Shown one piece after another: positions 6,340-14,342 of a DNA stretch of 22,155 nucleotides. Origin of the DNA: JBKPIY01 sp046730475. GTDB lineage: Bacteria; Actinomycetota; Thermoleophilia; Solirubrobacterales; 70-9. The notes beneath the pieces were generated by a model that saw nothing but the letters and a program-made list of their open reading frames with translations, was not told where the DNA came from and did no database searches. The DNA lies in the NCBI GenBank assembly GCA_046730475.1, contig JBKPIY010000007.1, positions 1-22,155 on the forward strand, given 5' to 3'. Within the stretch, counting starts at the first letter, position 1. Each line of letters begins with the position of its first letter. A program made the position numbers and the translations under genes.

Positions 6340-7116
6340 CTAACCGGCCGACTCGGCGCTGCGAAGCCCGCGCAGGGCGAAGGCCGCCATCGCCGCGGCC
6401 AGGGCGGCGAGGACGCCGAAGGCGAGGACGAGGTCGGCCGCCTGGCCCGCGAGCAGATCGCGCCCGGCGTTCAGGACCGGGGTGAGCGGGTCGAAGGCCG
6501 ACGCCGTGTGCACCCAGCCCTTGATCAGGGCGCGCGGCACGTACACCGGCGCCAGCATCAGGGTGAGGAACATCGGCAGCTGGATCAGCGGGGTCGCCTG
6601 CATGTTCCGCATGATCAGCGCCATCCCCGCCGCGAACAGGGCGGCGGCGAGGTTGATCGCGAGGGCGAGCAGGTAGAGGCCGAACAGGTCGATCCCGTCG
6701 CCCCCCACCTGCATCCCGACCGCCAGGGCGATCAGGGTGAGCAGGAACATCACGATCAGGGCTCGGATCACCGCGGTGATCACGTACCCGACCAGAACGG
6801 CGCTGCGGCTCGGGGTGGCGATCAGGAAGCGCCGCCCGAGGCCGAAGTTGAAGTCGGCGAGGATCCCGAACCCGGTGAAGACGCCCGAGAAGGCCGCCGA
6901 CTGGATCAGCACGAACACGAACTGGAAGGCGGTGTAGCCGAGGGGATAGTCGAACCCCGGCACGTCGCTGATCGCCGCCAGCCCGCCGGCGAAGGCGATG
7001 AAGAAGACGATCGGCATCAGGATCGACGGCAGGAACAGGGCCGGCGACTTGAGGATCTTCGCGAGATTGCGGTAGACGATCCCGAGGGCGGCGCGCGTGT
7101 AGGTGCGGGGGGTCAT
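6340..7116 (-). CDS. ABC-2 type transporter permease (second permease)
   Basis: 258 residues with six predicted membrane helices and the ABC-2 membrane-domain layout: an N-terminal cytoplasmic stretch (YRNLAKILKSPALFLPSIL), helix 1 PIVFFIAFAGG, a long extracytoplasmic loop, and a helix cluster at about 110-180 including VGYVITAVIRALIVMFLLTLIALAVG. The ATG overlaps the stop of the preceding permease by 4 bp (7113-7116), indicating translational coupling. With the ATPase it would form a heterodimeric DrrAB-type exporter. The substrate is unknown; these pumps export drugs, lipids or other hydrophobic compounds. Confidence 0.9.
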   Translation of the reverse strand: MTPRTYTRAALGIVYRNLAKILKSPALFLPSILMPIVFFIAFAGGLAAISDVPGFDYPLGYTAFQFVFVLIQSAAFSGVFTGFGILADFNFGLGRRFLIATPSRSAVLVGYVITAVIRALIVMFLLTLIALAVGMQVGGDGIDLFGLYLLALAINLAAALFAAGMALIMRNMQATPLIQLPMFLTLMLAPVYVPRALIKGWVHTASAFDPLTPVLNAGRDLLAGQAADLVLAFGVLAALAAAMAAFALRGLRSAESAG

Positions 7117-7922
7117 ACCCGGGCCATCCTGTCGCGCAGGGAGACCGCGGCGAGGGCGATCGCGACCGCCCCGATACCGATCGCGCAGGCGAAGCCGAGG
7201 GCAAGGGCCTCGCCGTCCCAGCCGGTGATCAGGAGGCCGCGGACCCCCTCGACCATGTAGCTGGCGGGGTTCCAGGTGGCGACGGTGCGGAACCAGTCGA
7301 CCGTCATCAGGTTCCGCGGAATGCTCATCGAGCTCATGAAGAGGACGACGAACATCAGCGGGAAGATGCCCCAGACGGCCTCGGCGGTCTTCGCCCGGAC
7401 CCCGGCGAGGATCCCGATCGAGCCGAAGGCGAGCGAGATCGTGGTCCCCAGGACGACCAGGACGACGGCGCCGGCGACCCCGGCTTCGATGTGGGCGCCG
7501 GCGATCAGGCCGACGGCGATGAAGACGACCGACTGGGTGATCCCGAGCGCCACCACCCCGGCGAGCTGGCCGCTGAGGAGCGCCGCCGGGCGCAGCGAGG
7601 TGAGGCGAAGGCGGTTGAAGAAGCCCGACTCGTTGTCCTCGCCCAGGTTCTGGCCGGCGATCATCACCCCAAAGGTCGCCGCCTGGACGAAGGTGAATCC
7701 GAGGGCGAAGGTGATGTAGGAATCGGTGGGGAAGCCCGGGATGTCGGTCGCCGAGCCAAGCCCCGACGCGTTGATCGCGAGCAGGACCAGGGGGAAGAGG
7801 ATCGCCGGGATCACCGAGGCGGGCTGGCGGGAGACGCGCAGGATCGAGCGCCGGGCGATCTCGCCGATCTGCATCGCAAGGGGCGAGCGGCCGGCGGCGC
7901 GGACCGACGCGACGGCGCTCAT
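7113..7922 (-). CDS. ABC-2 type transporter permease (first permease, DrrB-like)
   Basis: 269 residues, six hydrophobic segments. The N-terminal IGEIARRSILRVSRQPASVIPAILFPLVLLAINASG is characteristic of DrrB-like permeases, and the conserved central GQNLGEDNESGFFNRLRLTSLRPAALLSGQL block (about 85-115) is the coupling segment of ABC-2 permeases. It overlaps the ATPase stop by 4 bp (7919-7922) and the next permease start by 4 bp, so all three genes form a tightly coupled operon. The two permeases differ clearly in sequence, which suggests a heterodimer. Confidence 0.92.
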   Translation of the reverse strand: MSAVASVRAAGRSPLAMQIGEIARRSILRVSRQPASVIPAILFPLVLLAINASGLGSATDIPGFPTDSYITFALGFTFVQAATFGVMIAGQNLGEDNESGFFNRLRLTSLRPAALLSGQLAGVVALGITQSVVFIAVGLIAGAHIEAGVAGAVVLVVLGTTISLAFGSIGILAGVRAKTAEAVWGIFPLMFVVLFMSSMSIPRNLMTVDWFRTVATWNPASYMVEGVRGLLITGWDGEALALGFACAIGIGAVAIALAAVSLRDRMARV

Positions 7923-8977
7923 GCCGGCGCCCCCTCGGCCCTGAGCTCGGCCGCAGCGGGATGCTCGCCGGTCTCCTCCTCCTCTTCGGCCGCGCCCTCG
8001 AGCGAGCGCCCGGTCTTGGCGAGGAAGACGTCGTCGAGACTCGGCGCGTGGAGCTCGAAGTTGGCGATTCGGATGCCGGCGGAGTCGAAGGCCCGGACGA
8101 TCTCGGCGAGCTGCTCGGCGCCGTCGCGGAGCCGGACGCCGACCGCGCCGGGCTTCGGATTGACGAGCTCCCCGAACCGGTCGAGGACGCGGGAGGAGGA
8201 TCCCGCCTCGGCCTCCTCGGCGGGGGTGACGACCACGGTCTGGCAGCCGATCTCGGCCTTCAGCTCCGCCGGGGTTCCCTCGGCCACCAGCTTGCCGTGG
8301 TCGATGATCCCGACCCGCTCGGCGAGCCGGTCCGCCTCCTCGAGGTACTGGGTGGTCAGGAAAACGGTGACCCCGTCCTCCTTGGCGAGGCGGGCGACCT
8401 CCTCCCAGAGGGCGTGGCGGCGCTGGATGTCGAGGCCGGTCGTCGGCTCGTCGAGGAACAGGACCCTGGGGCCGTGAAGGAGGGCGAGGGCGAGGTCGAG
8501 GCGGCGCTTCATCCCGCCCGAGTAGCCGCCCACCTTGCGGTCGGCCGCCTGGGCGAGCCCGACCCGCTCGAGCAGCTCCTGGCCGTGGCGGTTGCGCTCC
8601 TCCTTCGGCATCCCGTGCAGCGCCCCCTGGAGCCGGGTGTGCTCGCGGCCGGTGAGCTGGGGGTCGAGGGCCGCCTCCTGGAGGGCGGCGCCGATCGCCT
8701 CGCGGACGGCGGGGCCCTCCTTGGCGACGTCGTGTCCGGCGACCGAGGCCGAGCCCGCGGTCGGGGGGAGGAGGGTGGTGAGCATGTGGACGGTGGTCGA
8801 CTTGCCGGCCCCATTGGGGCCGAGGAAGCCGTAGATCTCGCCGGGCCGGACCTCGAGGTCGATCCCGTCGACGGCGCGGACGCCGCCCTTGAAGACGCGG
8901 ACCAGTCCCTCGGCCCTGATCCCGTTTTCGTCTCGGAAGCCCGGTGCGGGCTGGACTCCGTTTCTGCTTTCAGCCAT
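7919..8977 (-). CDS. ABC transporter ATP-binding protein, DrrA-like drug/lipid exporter
   Basis: 352 residues. Walker A GPNGAGKST is at 53-61, the signature YSGGMKRRLDLA at 152-163, and Walker B RVLFLDEPTTGLD at 171-183. The switch region is LTTQYLEEAD, with Gln where most ABC proteins have His; that Gln is usual in the DrrA subfamily. The C-terminal part (about 230-320) is the DrrA-specific regulatory domain, followed by a Glu-rich tail. It energises the two downstream permeases. The ATG at 8977 has a GGAGGGGG element upstream at a long distance. Transcription probably comes from the divergent promoter at 9027-9054, opposite the MarR gene, so MarR control is likely. Confidence 0.94.
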   Translation of the reverse strand: MAESRNGVQPAPGFRDENGIRAEGLVRVFKGGVRAVDGIDLEVRPGEIYGFLGPNGAGKSTTVHMLTTLLPPTAGSASVAGHDVAKEGPAVREAIGAALQEAALDPQLTGREHTRLQGALHGMPKEERNRHGQELLERVGLAQAADRKVGGYSGGMKRRLDLALALLHGPRVLFLDEPTTGLDIQRRHALWEEVARLAKEDGVTVFLTTQYLEEADRLAERVGIIDHGKLVAEGTPAELKAEIGCQTVVVTPAEEAEAGSSSRVLDRFGELVNPKPGAVGVRLRDGAEQLAEIVRAFDSAGIRIANFELHAPSLDDVFLAKTGRSLEGAAEEEEETGEHPAAAELRAEGAPA

Positions 8978-9026
8978 TTGGCGGGTTCCCCCTCCGTGGT
9001 GGAAGACGTTGACGAAGTTCGACGCC

Positions 9027-9077
9027 AGTATACATAGAAATTTGAGGCTTGCAAATATCGAGAGCTACCGTTAATAT
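9027..9077. promoter_or_regulatory. Face-to-face divergent promoters sharing one -35 (TTGCAA), with MarR-like operator
   Basis: TTGCAA at 9049-9054 is its own reverse complement. Rightward it is 17 bp from TAATAT (9072-9077), serving marR. Leftward it is 16 bp from TATACT (9032-9027 on the minus strand), serving the ABC exporter operon. An inverted repeat ATTTG (9040-9044)/CAAAT (9052-9056) covers the shared hexamer, a natural site for MarR to block both directions. Confidence 0.7.
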
Positions 9078-9132
9078 AAGAACAAATGAATCACGATCAT
9101 CCACGGGGTTGGTCGGGAACGAGGGGAGAGCA

Positions 9133-9654
9133 ATGAGCAGAGTCGGCGGGCCCGGTTACTGGCTCGCGACCGAAGTCGGGCGGACCGACCCGGGAAGCGA
9201 GGCCTGGAGCCTGATCCACTTCCTGATGGTCACCAACAAGCAGCACTTCTTCGCGATCGGCCAGGAGTTCGACCTCGCGCCCCAGCAGGCGATCGCCCTG
9301 CGGATGCTGGGCTCGGGCCCGAAGAAGATGGGCGAGCTGGCGAGGGCGCTGTTCTGCGACAACTCCAACGTCACCGGGATCGTCGACCGGCTCGAGGAGC
9401 GGGGACTCGTCCACCGCACCGCCGCGGAGGGGGACCGCCGGGTGAAGCTCCTCGTCCTCACCGACGAGGGAGAGCGGATGCGGATCGAGATCACCAAGCG
9501 AATGGCCGAGCCGCCGCCGCCGATCGCGAGCCTCTCCGAGGAGGATCAGCGGGCGCTCCGCGACATCCTCAGGCGCGCGCTCGAGGGGAGCGAGGGCGCC
9601 CCCGAGCCCACCGCGGTCGTCCCCGGGGCCCCCGAGGTCGCCCGACCCTCCTAG
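9133..9654 (+). CDS. MarR-family transcriptional regulator
   Basis: 173 residues. The winged helix runs from about 50 to 125: LAPQQAIALRMLGSGPKKMGELARALFCDNSNVTGIVDRLEERGLV is the helix-turn-helix, and HRTAAEGDRRVKLLVLTDEGERM is the wing, with the DxRR motif conserved in MarR proteins. MarR dimers bind palindromes and release on binding phenolics, drugs or oxidants. The ATG at 9133 has GAGGGGAG 4 nt upstream; an in-frame ATG at 9049 would place the start inside the -35 element and is rejected. The gene is divergent from the ABC exporter operon, the standard arrangement for an efflux repressor. The C-terminal 30 residues are Pro-rich. Its stop shares the CTAG tetramer with the opposite gene. 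Confidence 0.93.
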   Translation: MSRVGGPGYWLATEVGRTDPGSEAWSLIHFLMVTNKQHFFAIGQEFDLAPQQAIALRMLGSGPKKMGELARALFCDNSNVTGIVDRLEERGLVHRTAAEGDRRVKLLVLTDEGERMRIEITKRMAEPPPPIASLSEEDQRALRDILRRALEGSEGAPEPTAVVPGAPEVARPS

Positions 9655-10796
9655 CTCGTCGTCGGGTTCGGCTTCGGGCTGGGGCCGGAGCCCGGCTTCG
9701 AGCCGCCCTCCGGCCCGGGCCCGCGGCCCTTCGCCTCGCGCTCCTCCTCGGCGCGGAGGTCGGCGCGGTACAGGCTGTACTCATGGATGGCGATCTGGAT
9801 CGAAGCCGCGGTGGGGATCGCGAGGAGGGCGCCGATGATCCCGAACAGGGTGCTCCCGAAGAGGACCGCGACCAGGACGACGAACGCCTCGATCTCGGTC
9901 GCCCGCCTCTGGATCTGGGGCTGGATCAGGTAGTTCTCGACCTGCTGGTAGACGATCGCGAACACGACCCAGATGATGGTCGTGAGCGGGAAGTCCACCA
10001 CCACGGTCACCAGCGCGGCCAGGAAGGCGGCGATGGTGGCGCCGACTACCGGGATCAGGTCGAAGACGAAGATCACCACCGCCAGCGGGCCGGCGAAGGG
10101 GACCCCGAGGAGGGTGAGGACGACGAACGAGGTGACCGCCGCGATCGTCGCCTGGAGCAGGGCGCCGCCGACGTAGTTGCCGACCGCGTTGGCGATCCGT
10201 CGCAGGGTGCGCTCGATCCGCTCGGCGTGCTCCGGCCTCTGCATCTCGATGAACCGGTGTAACCAGCGCGGCCCCGCCGCCACCATGAAGATGCTGAGGA
10301 TGAAGATCGTCACCCCGGCGAAGATCGAGCTCACCAGCTTGAAGCCGATGTCGCGGAGGACCCCGGCGGCGTCGCCGAGCTTGCCCGCCGCCAGGTTCCC
10401 CGCCTCCTCCTCCAGCTTGTCGGTGATGTCGTACTTCTCGTTGATGTTGCGCAGGGTCTCGTTCTTGTCGACGTAGTTCTTGACGTCCTGGACGTAGCTG
10501 GGGGCGTTCGAGGCGAGGTTGCCGACCTGGTTGACGAGCGGCGGGATCAAGAGGGCGCCGAGTCCGATCGGGATCAGCACGATCGAGAGGTAGACGAGCA
10601 CGATCGCGAAGCCGCGCTTCATCCAGCGCTGGAGCGCGTTCACGGGACCGGCGGCCGCCACCGCGATGAAGGCGGCGATGATCAGCCAGCTGATCGGCTT
10701 TCGCAGCAGGTAGAGGACGTACAGGGTGAGCACGGCCGTGATCACGATCAGGACCGTGCGCACCACCGTTCGGGTGGCTACTTCAAGCGATGGCAT
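9651..10796 (-). CDS. AI-2E family transporter (PerM/TqsA-like permease)
   Basis: 381 residues with the AI-2E arrangement: two N-terminal membrane segments (about 8-25 and 32-50), another near 60-85, a long extracytoplasmic/amphipathic region with coiled-coil character (NQVGNLASNAPSYVQDVKNYVDKNETLRNINEKY), then a helical bundle with the family blocks GVPFAGPLAVVIFVFDLIPVVGATIAAF and VENYLIQPQIQRRATEIEAFVVLVAVLFG. Family members export varied solutes (autoinducer-2 or indole is claimed for some) or act as Na+/H+ antiporters; the name does not prove the substrate. I prefer ATG 10796 (AGGTGG 7 nt upstream) over GTG 10817. The C-terminus is a Gly/Pro/Lys-rich tail. It converges with marR, overlapping by 4 bp. 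Confidence 0.92.
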   Translation of the reverse strand: MPSLEVATRTVVRTVLIVITAVLTLYVLYLLRKPISWLIIAAFIAVAAAGPVNALQRWMKRGFAIVLVYLSIVLIPIGLGALLIPPLVNQVGNLASNAPSYVQDVKNYVDKNETLRNINEKYDITDKLEEEAGNLAAGKLGDAAGVLRDIGFKLVSSIFAGVTIFILSIFMVAAGPRWLHRFIEMQRPEHAERIERTLRRIANAVGNYVGGALLQATIAAVTSFVVLTLLGVPFAGPLAVVIFVFDLIPVVGATIAAFLAALVTVVVDFPLTTIIWVVFAIVYQQVENYLIQPQIQRRATEIEAFVVLVAVLFGSTLFGIIGALLAIPTAASIQIAIHEYSLYRADLRAEEEREAKGRGPGPEGGSKPGSGPSPKPNPTTS

Positions 10797-10848
10797 GCCA
10801 ACTCCACCTATTCGCACCGGAGGGGCGATTCCCTATATCCATCCGGGG

Positions 10849-12248
10849 ATGGACCACACCGCCGAGGGCTATTGGCTCGAGGAGGCGGGCCCCGCGAGCC
10901 CGCTTCCAGCCGCCGAGGGGACGATCGACTGCGACGTGGTCGTGGTCGGGGGCGGCTACACGGGGATGTGGGCGGCCTGGCACCTGCACGCTCTCGCCCC
11001 CGAGGCCCGGATCGTGCTCCTCGAGAAGGGCGCCTGCGGCCGTGGGCCGAGCGGGAGAAACGGCGGCTTCGCCAACGCGATGTGGTTCAGCCTCGCCACC
11101 ATGCGGGAGCGCTACGGCGATCCCGGGGCGATCGCGGTGGCGCGGGCGGCGCAGGACGCGGTCGACGGGATCGGCGAGTTCTGCGCGGCGCAGGGGGTGG
11201 ATGCCTGGTACCGGCGCGCGGGCTATCTCCAGGTGGCGACCGCGCCCGGCTACGACGGCACCTGGGCGCCGGCCCTGATCGCCGCCCGGAGCTGGGCGCC
11301 CCCGAGGCGGTGGTCGAGCTGGGCCCCTCCGAGGTGGCCGAGCGCTGCCGCTCGCCCCGCTTCCGAGGGGCCGCCCTCTACCCGGGGACGGCGACGGTGC
11401 AGCCTGCCCGGCTCGCGCTCGGCCTTCGGGACGCCCTCGCCGCGCTGCCGACGGTGTCGGTCCACGAGCGCTCGACCGTCCGCCGGATCGCCGCTGGCTC
11501 GTGGGGCTGCGCGGTGGAGACGCCCGCGGCTCGGGTCCGGGCGCGCTCGGGGGTGCTCGCGCTCGGCGGCGCCAGCGACGCCGCCGGCTCGCCGCTGCGG
11601 GGAAGGCTCACCGTCACCTCGAGCCACATCGCCCTCACCGAGCCCGTCCCCGACCTGCTCGAGGAGATCGGGTGGACCGGCGGCCAGTGCATCACCGACT
11701 GCCGGGCGATGCTCCACTACTTCCGGACCACCCCCGACGGCCGGATCGCGTTCGGCTGGGGCGGAGGCCGGATCGCGTGCGGGGCGCGGCTCGGGGGCCG
11801 CACCGAGCGCGACCCGGCGGTCGTCTCCCAGGTGATCGACGACCTCCGGAGCTTCTTCCCCGGGCTCGAGGGGCGAGTGATCACCCACGCGTGGGGTGGG
11901 CCGATCGACGTCGCCCCCACCCACCTCCCGGTCGCGACCAGGGTCGGCTCCGACCGCGTCCACGCCGCCTTCGGCTACACCGGCAACGGCGTCGGCCCCT
12001 CGCACATGCTCGGCCGGGTGCTCGCCTCGCTCGCCCTCGACCGCCGCGACGATCACTCACGCCTCGCCCTGGTCGAGCCGCGCCCGCCCCGGGTGCCGAC
12101 CGGGCTACCTGGGTGGCTGGGCGGGAACCTGATCCGGGCGGCGCTGGTGCGCAAGGAGCGGGCCGAGGAGGAGGGCCGCCGGGGCGATCCGGTCAGCCGC
12201 GGGCTGGCGGCCGTCCCCGACTTGATCGGCATTCACATCGGCCGTTGA
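10849..12248 (+). pseudogene. DAO-family FAD-dependent oxidoreductase (gamma-glutamylputrescine oxidase-like), frameshifted
   Basis: The N-terminal third reads from ATG 10849: the FAD dinucleotide motif VVVVGGGYTGMWAAWHL, then IVLLEKGACGRGPSGRNGGF, as in PuuB/OrdL-type amine oxidases, continuing to GYDGTWAPALIAAR. From about 11289 the homology moves to another frame (ELGAPEAVVELGPSEVAERC...), running to the TGA at 12246-12248 and ending with HAWGGPIDVAPTHLP and FGYTGNGVGPSHMLGR, the usual C-terminal FAD/substrate block. One base appears missing in the GG run at 11288-11289 (CGGAG where CGGGAG restores the frame). Both halves are otherwise free of stops in the joined frame, so this is a recent mutation or an assembly error. 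If intact it would be about 466 residues and oxidise an amine such as a putrescine derivative. Confidence 0.8.
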
Positions 12249-12259
12249 TCGGCTGATTA

Positions 12260-12781
12260 CTAACGCGTGGCTGGAGCGCCCTCGCGGGAGGCCTCGTAGG
12301 CGGCGCGGATCCGTCCCGCCTTCGAGTCGGGCTCGGCGCCGACCGCGTAGGCGGAGATGTCGGTCATTCGCACCAGCTCGCCGTAGCCGCCCCAGTGGCC
12401 GTCGGCGATCGTCCGGATCTGGACCCAGATCCGCCGGGCCTCCTCGGCGCTGAACTCCTTGTCCTCGGCCGCCAGGACCAGCTCGGTGACGCGCCGCACC
12501 AGCTGGGCCCGGCGGGGCTCCATCAGCGGTCCGTGGACGCCGGGGGCGCCCTCGGGCACGGTCAGCTGGACCCGGTAGATAGGCTCGGTGGCGGGCGCGC
12601 CGCCGACGTGGATCGCGCCCGGCGGGCGCTCGTCGACCAGGCACCAGGTGATGGCACGCACGTACTCGTTGTCGGGGGCGCCCTCCAGCTCGATCAGGGT
12701 GGCGGTCAGCCCCTCGACCAGGGTCGCCTTCGCGTCCTCGCTCAGCGCCCCCTCGGTCATCGTCAGGTCGATCATCGGCAT
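12260..12781 (-). CDS. Two-domain tautomerase-superfamily protein (4-oxalocrotonate tautomerase/MIF-like)
   Basis: 173 residues starting MPMIDLTM. In this superfamily the second-codon proline becomes the N-terminal catalytic base after Met removal. The first half (MPMIDLTMTEGALSEDAKATLVEGLTATLIELEGAP, then AITWCLVDE) is one beta-alpha-beta unit. The second half (PIYRVQLTVPEGAPGVHGPLMEPRRAQLVRRVTELVLAA, then RIWVQIRTIADGHWGGYGELV) is another, so the protein resembles the fused cis-CaaD/Tautomerase_3 architecture rather than 62-residue 4-OT. I chose ATG 12781 over a longer start at 12838 because it exposes Pro2 and has GAGGAGGA 4 nt upstream. The substrate is unknown. It converges with the amine oxidase gene, 11 bp apart. 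Confidence 0.8.
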   Translation of the reverse strand: MPMIDLTMTEGALSEDAKATLVEGLTATLIELEGAPDNEYVRAITWCLVDERPPGAIHVGGAPATEPIYRVQLTVPEGAPGVHGPLMEPRRAQLVRRVTELVLAAEDKEFSAEEARRIWVQIRTIADGHWGGYGELVRMTDISAYAVGAEPDSKAGRIRAAYEASREGAPATR

Positions 12782-12926
12782 GGGCTCCTCCTCGCTTCTC
12801 GGCCAGTCTCTTCGCCGGCTTTCTTCGGGGAAACGCACCCTAGTGCGCCGGCCCGGGGGGCGAGGTGATGGCCGAGGGATTTGCGGCCGGCAAGCGCCCG
12901 GCGCCCTGATCCGGTTCCATACGGGG

Positions 12927-13433
12927 ATGGCGCCCGACCGGGACCAGGATCGGACGGAGACCGGCCCGCGGCCGCTCGCCGACGGGGTCGAGGTCCGCGA
13001 CGCTCGCTCCGAGGAGGTCGAGGAGCTGCTGCCGTTGATGCGGGCCTACTGCGACTTCTACGAGGTCGACCCGCCCACCGAGGGCCTGCGTGAGCTGGCC
13101 GAGACGCTGATCGCCGATCCGGAGCAGGGAGCCCTGTTCATCGCCCGGGACGCCGATGACGCCGCCGTCGGGTTCGCCGCGATGGACTGGAAGTGGGCGA
13201 GCACCCGGGGGGCGCGGATCGGCTTCCTCGAGGACCTGTTCGTGGCCCCGGAGGCACGCGGGGGCGGGATCGCCGACGCCCTGATCGGGGCGTGCGCCGG
13301 GCGCTGCCGCGAGCGCGGGGCGCCGGCCCTCCAGTGGGTGACGGCGCCGGACAACCACCGCGCCCAGGCCGTCTACAAGCGGCTCGGCGCCACCGGCGAG
13401 GCCTGGATCGAGTTCGACCTCGAGCTCGAGTAG
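12927..13433 (+). CDS. GNAT-family N-acetyltransferase
   Basis: 168 residues with GNAT motifs in order: N-terminal VEVRDARSEEVEELLPLMRAYCDFYEV, a central strand AAVGFAAMDWKWA, motif A GFLEDLFVAPEARGGGIADALIGAC (acetyl-CoA pyrophosphate loop ARGGGIA), and motif B LQWVTAPDNHRAQAVYKRLGATGEAWIEFDLEL. The acceptor (amine, amino acid or protein) cannot be predicted. The first 20 residues are charged and probably disordered; ATG 12927 is the only sensible start before the first strand, though no clear Shine-Dalgarno or -10 box supports it. The downstream VOC gene is 51 bp away with its own promoter-like sequence. Confidence 0.9.
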   Translation: MAPDRDQDRTETGPRPLADGVEVRDARSEEVEELLPLMRAYCDFYEVDPPTEGLRELAETLIADPEQGALFIARDADDAAVGFAAMDWKWASTRGARIGFLEDLFVAPEARGGGIADALIGACAGRCRERGAPALQWVTAPDNHRAQAVYKRLGATGEAWIEFDLELE

Positions 13434-13448
13434 GCGGCGGGGCGGGAA

Positions 13449-13454
13449 TACAGT
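13449..13454 (+). promoter_or_regulatory. Putative -10 box (TACAGT) upstream of the VOC gene
   Basis: TACAGT sits 30 bp before the start, and the ribosome site GAAAGGAGG (13472-13480) lies between them, so this gene would have a conventional leader, unlike many neighbours. Confidence 0.35.
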
Positions 13455-13484
13455 CCAGAGGACCGCGCTTCGAAAGGAGGAGTG

Positions 13485-14291
13485 GTGAGCGAGCGAAGCG
13501 AGTACAAGCCGGGCGAGTTCTGCTGGGTCGACCTGTCGAGCACGGATACCGACGCGGCCGCCGAGTACTACAAGGAGCTGCTCGGGTGCGAGGCCGTTTC
13601 GGCCGGGCCGGTCGAGGAGACCGGCGGCTATGGGTTCTTCATGCAGGGCGACAAGGAGATCGCCGGCTACGGCCCCGTTCAGGCGGAGGGCCAGCAGCCC
13701 GCCTGGTCGAGCTACATCGCGGTCACCGACGCCGACGCGACCGCCGAGAAGGTGAGGGAGGAGGGGGGCGCGGTCGTCGCCGGGCCGATGGACCTGCCGG
13801 CGGAGTCCGGCCGGATGGCCTTCTGCCAGGACCCCGAGGGCGCCTTCTTCGGGGCGATGCAGCAGAAGCAGCATCACGGCGCCCAGCTCGTCAATGAGGT
13901 CGGCACCTGGACCTGGAACCAGCTCGGGACCAGGGACCTGGAGGGAGCGAAGCGCTTCTACGCAAGCGTGTTCGGCTGGGATGCGACCCAGTCGGAGCTA
14001 GCGACTCCCGAGATGCCCTACTGGATGTGGCAGGTCGAGGGTCAGCGCTGGGAGGAGGGGCTCGCCGGGATGATGGTGATGGGCGCGGAGATGCCGGCCG
14101 ACACGCCGGCGCACTGGATGGTCTATCTCGCCGTCCCGGACGCCGACGCCGCGGTGGCGATGACCAGGGAGCGCGGCGGGTCCGTGATCGCCGAGCCGCA
14201 GGAGATCCCGGTCGGGCGCCTGGCGGTCCTCACCGACCCGCAGGGGGCGGTCGTGTCGATCATCCAGCCGAGCTATCCCGACAGGCGCTAG
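13485..14291 (+). CDS. Two-domain VOC (glyoxalase/bleomycin-resistance fold) protein
   Basis: 268 residues made of two VOC modules, about 9-128 and 138-264. Each starts with an aromatic strand plus a loop-helix: FCWVDLSSTDTDAAAEYYKELLGCE and WTWNQLGTRDLEGAKRFYASVFGWD. Each ends with a D-P-E/Q-G-A strand: FCQDPEGAFFGAMQ and LTDPQGAVVSIIQP. This is the CFP32/27-kDa-antigen-like tandem VOC type, of unknown substrate. Classical metal ligands are not evident at every position (for example FCWVDL lacks the His), so it may not be a metalloenzyme. Two GTG codons lie in tandem; I prefer 13485, which puts the AGGAGG 4 nt away rather than 1 nt. The gene ends before a strong hairpin. Confidence 0.88.
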   Translation: MSERSEYKPGEFCWVDLSSTDTDAAAEYYKELLGCEAVSAGPVEETGGYGFFMQGDKEIAGYGPVQAEGQQPAWSSYIAVTDADATAEKVREEGGAVVAGPMDLPAESGRMAFCQDPEGAFFGAMQQKQHHGAQLVNEVGTWTWNQLGTRDLEGAKRFYASVFGWDATQSELATPEMPYWMWQVEGQRWEEGLAGMMVMGAEMPADTPAHWMVYLAVPDADAAVAMTRERGGSVIAEPQEIPVGRLAVLTDPQGAVVSIIQPSYPDRR

Positions 14292-14294
14292 CGC

Positions 14295-14333
14295 CGGGAA
14301 GGGCGACCGGCGAGCGCCAAGCCGCCCTTCCCG
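14295..14333. terminator. Bidirectional hairpin between convergent VOC and secreted-protein genes
   Basis: Perfect 11-bp arms CGGGAAGGGCG (14295-14305) and CGCCCTTCCCG (14323-14333) with a 17-nt loop that can pair further (GGCG/CGCC). It begins 4 bp after the VOC stop and ends 9 bp before the opposite stop. There is no T-run on either side. Confidence 0.65.
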
Positions 14334-14342
14334 ACGTAGATC

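Noticed and set aside
5822..7204. 460-codon minus-strand frame ending in DoxX, starting inside the permease gene
   Set aside because: Only the last 139 codons are DoxX, with its own AAAGGAG site; the upstream part is out of frame with the ABC permease and repetitive in Arg/Pro.
9049..9132. Longer MarR start at 9049
   Set aside because: It would place the start inside the -35/operator; the ATG at 9133 has a good ribosome site and fits the family length.
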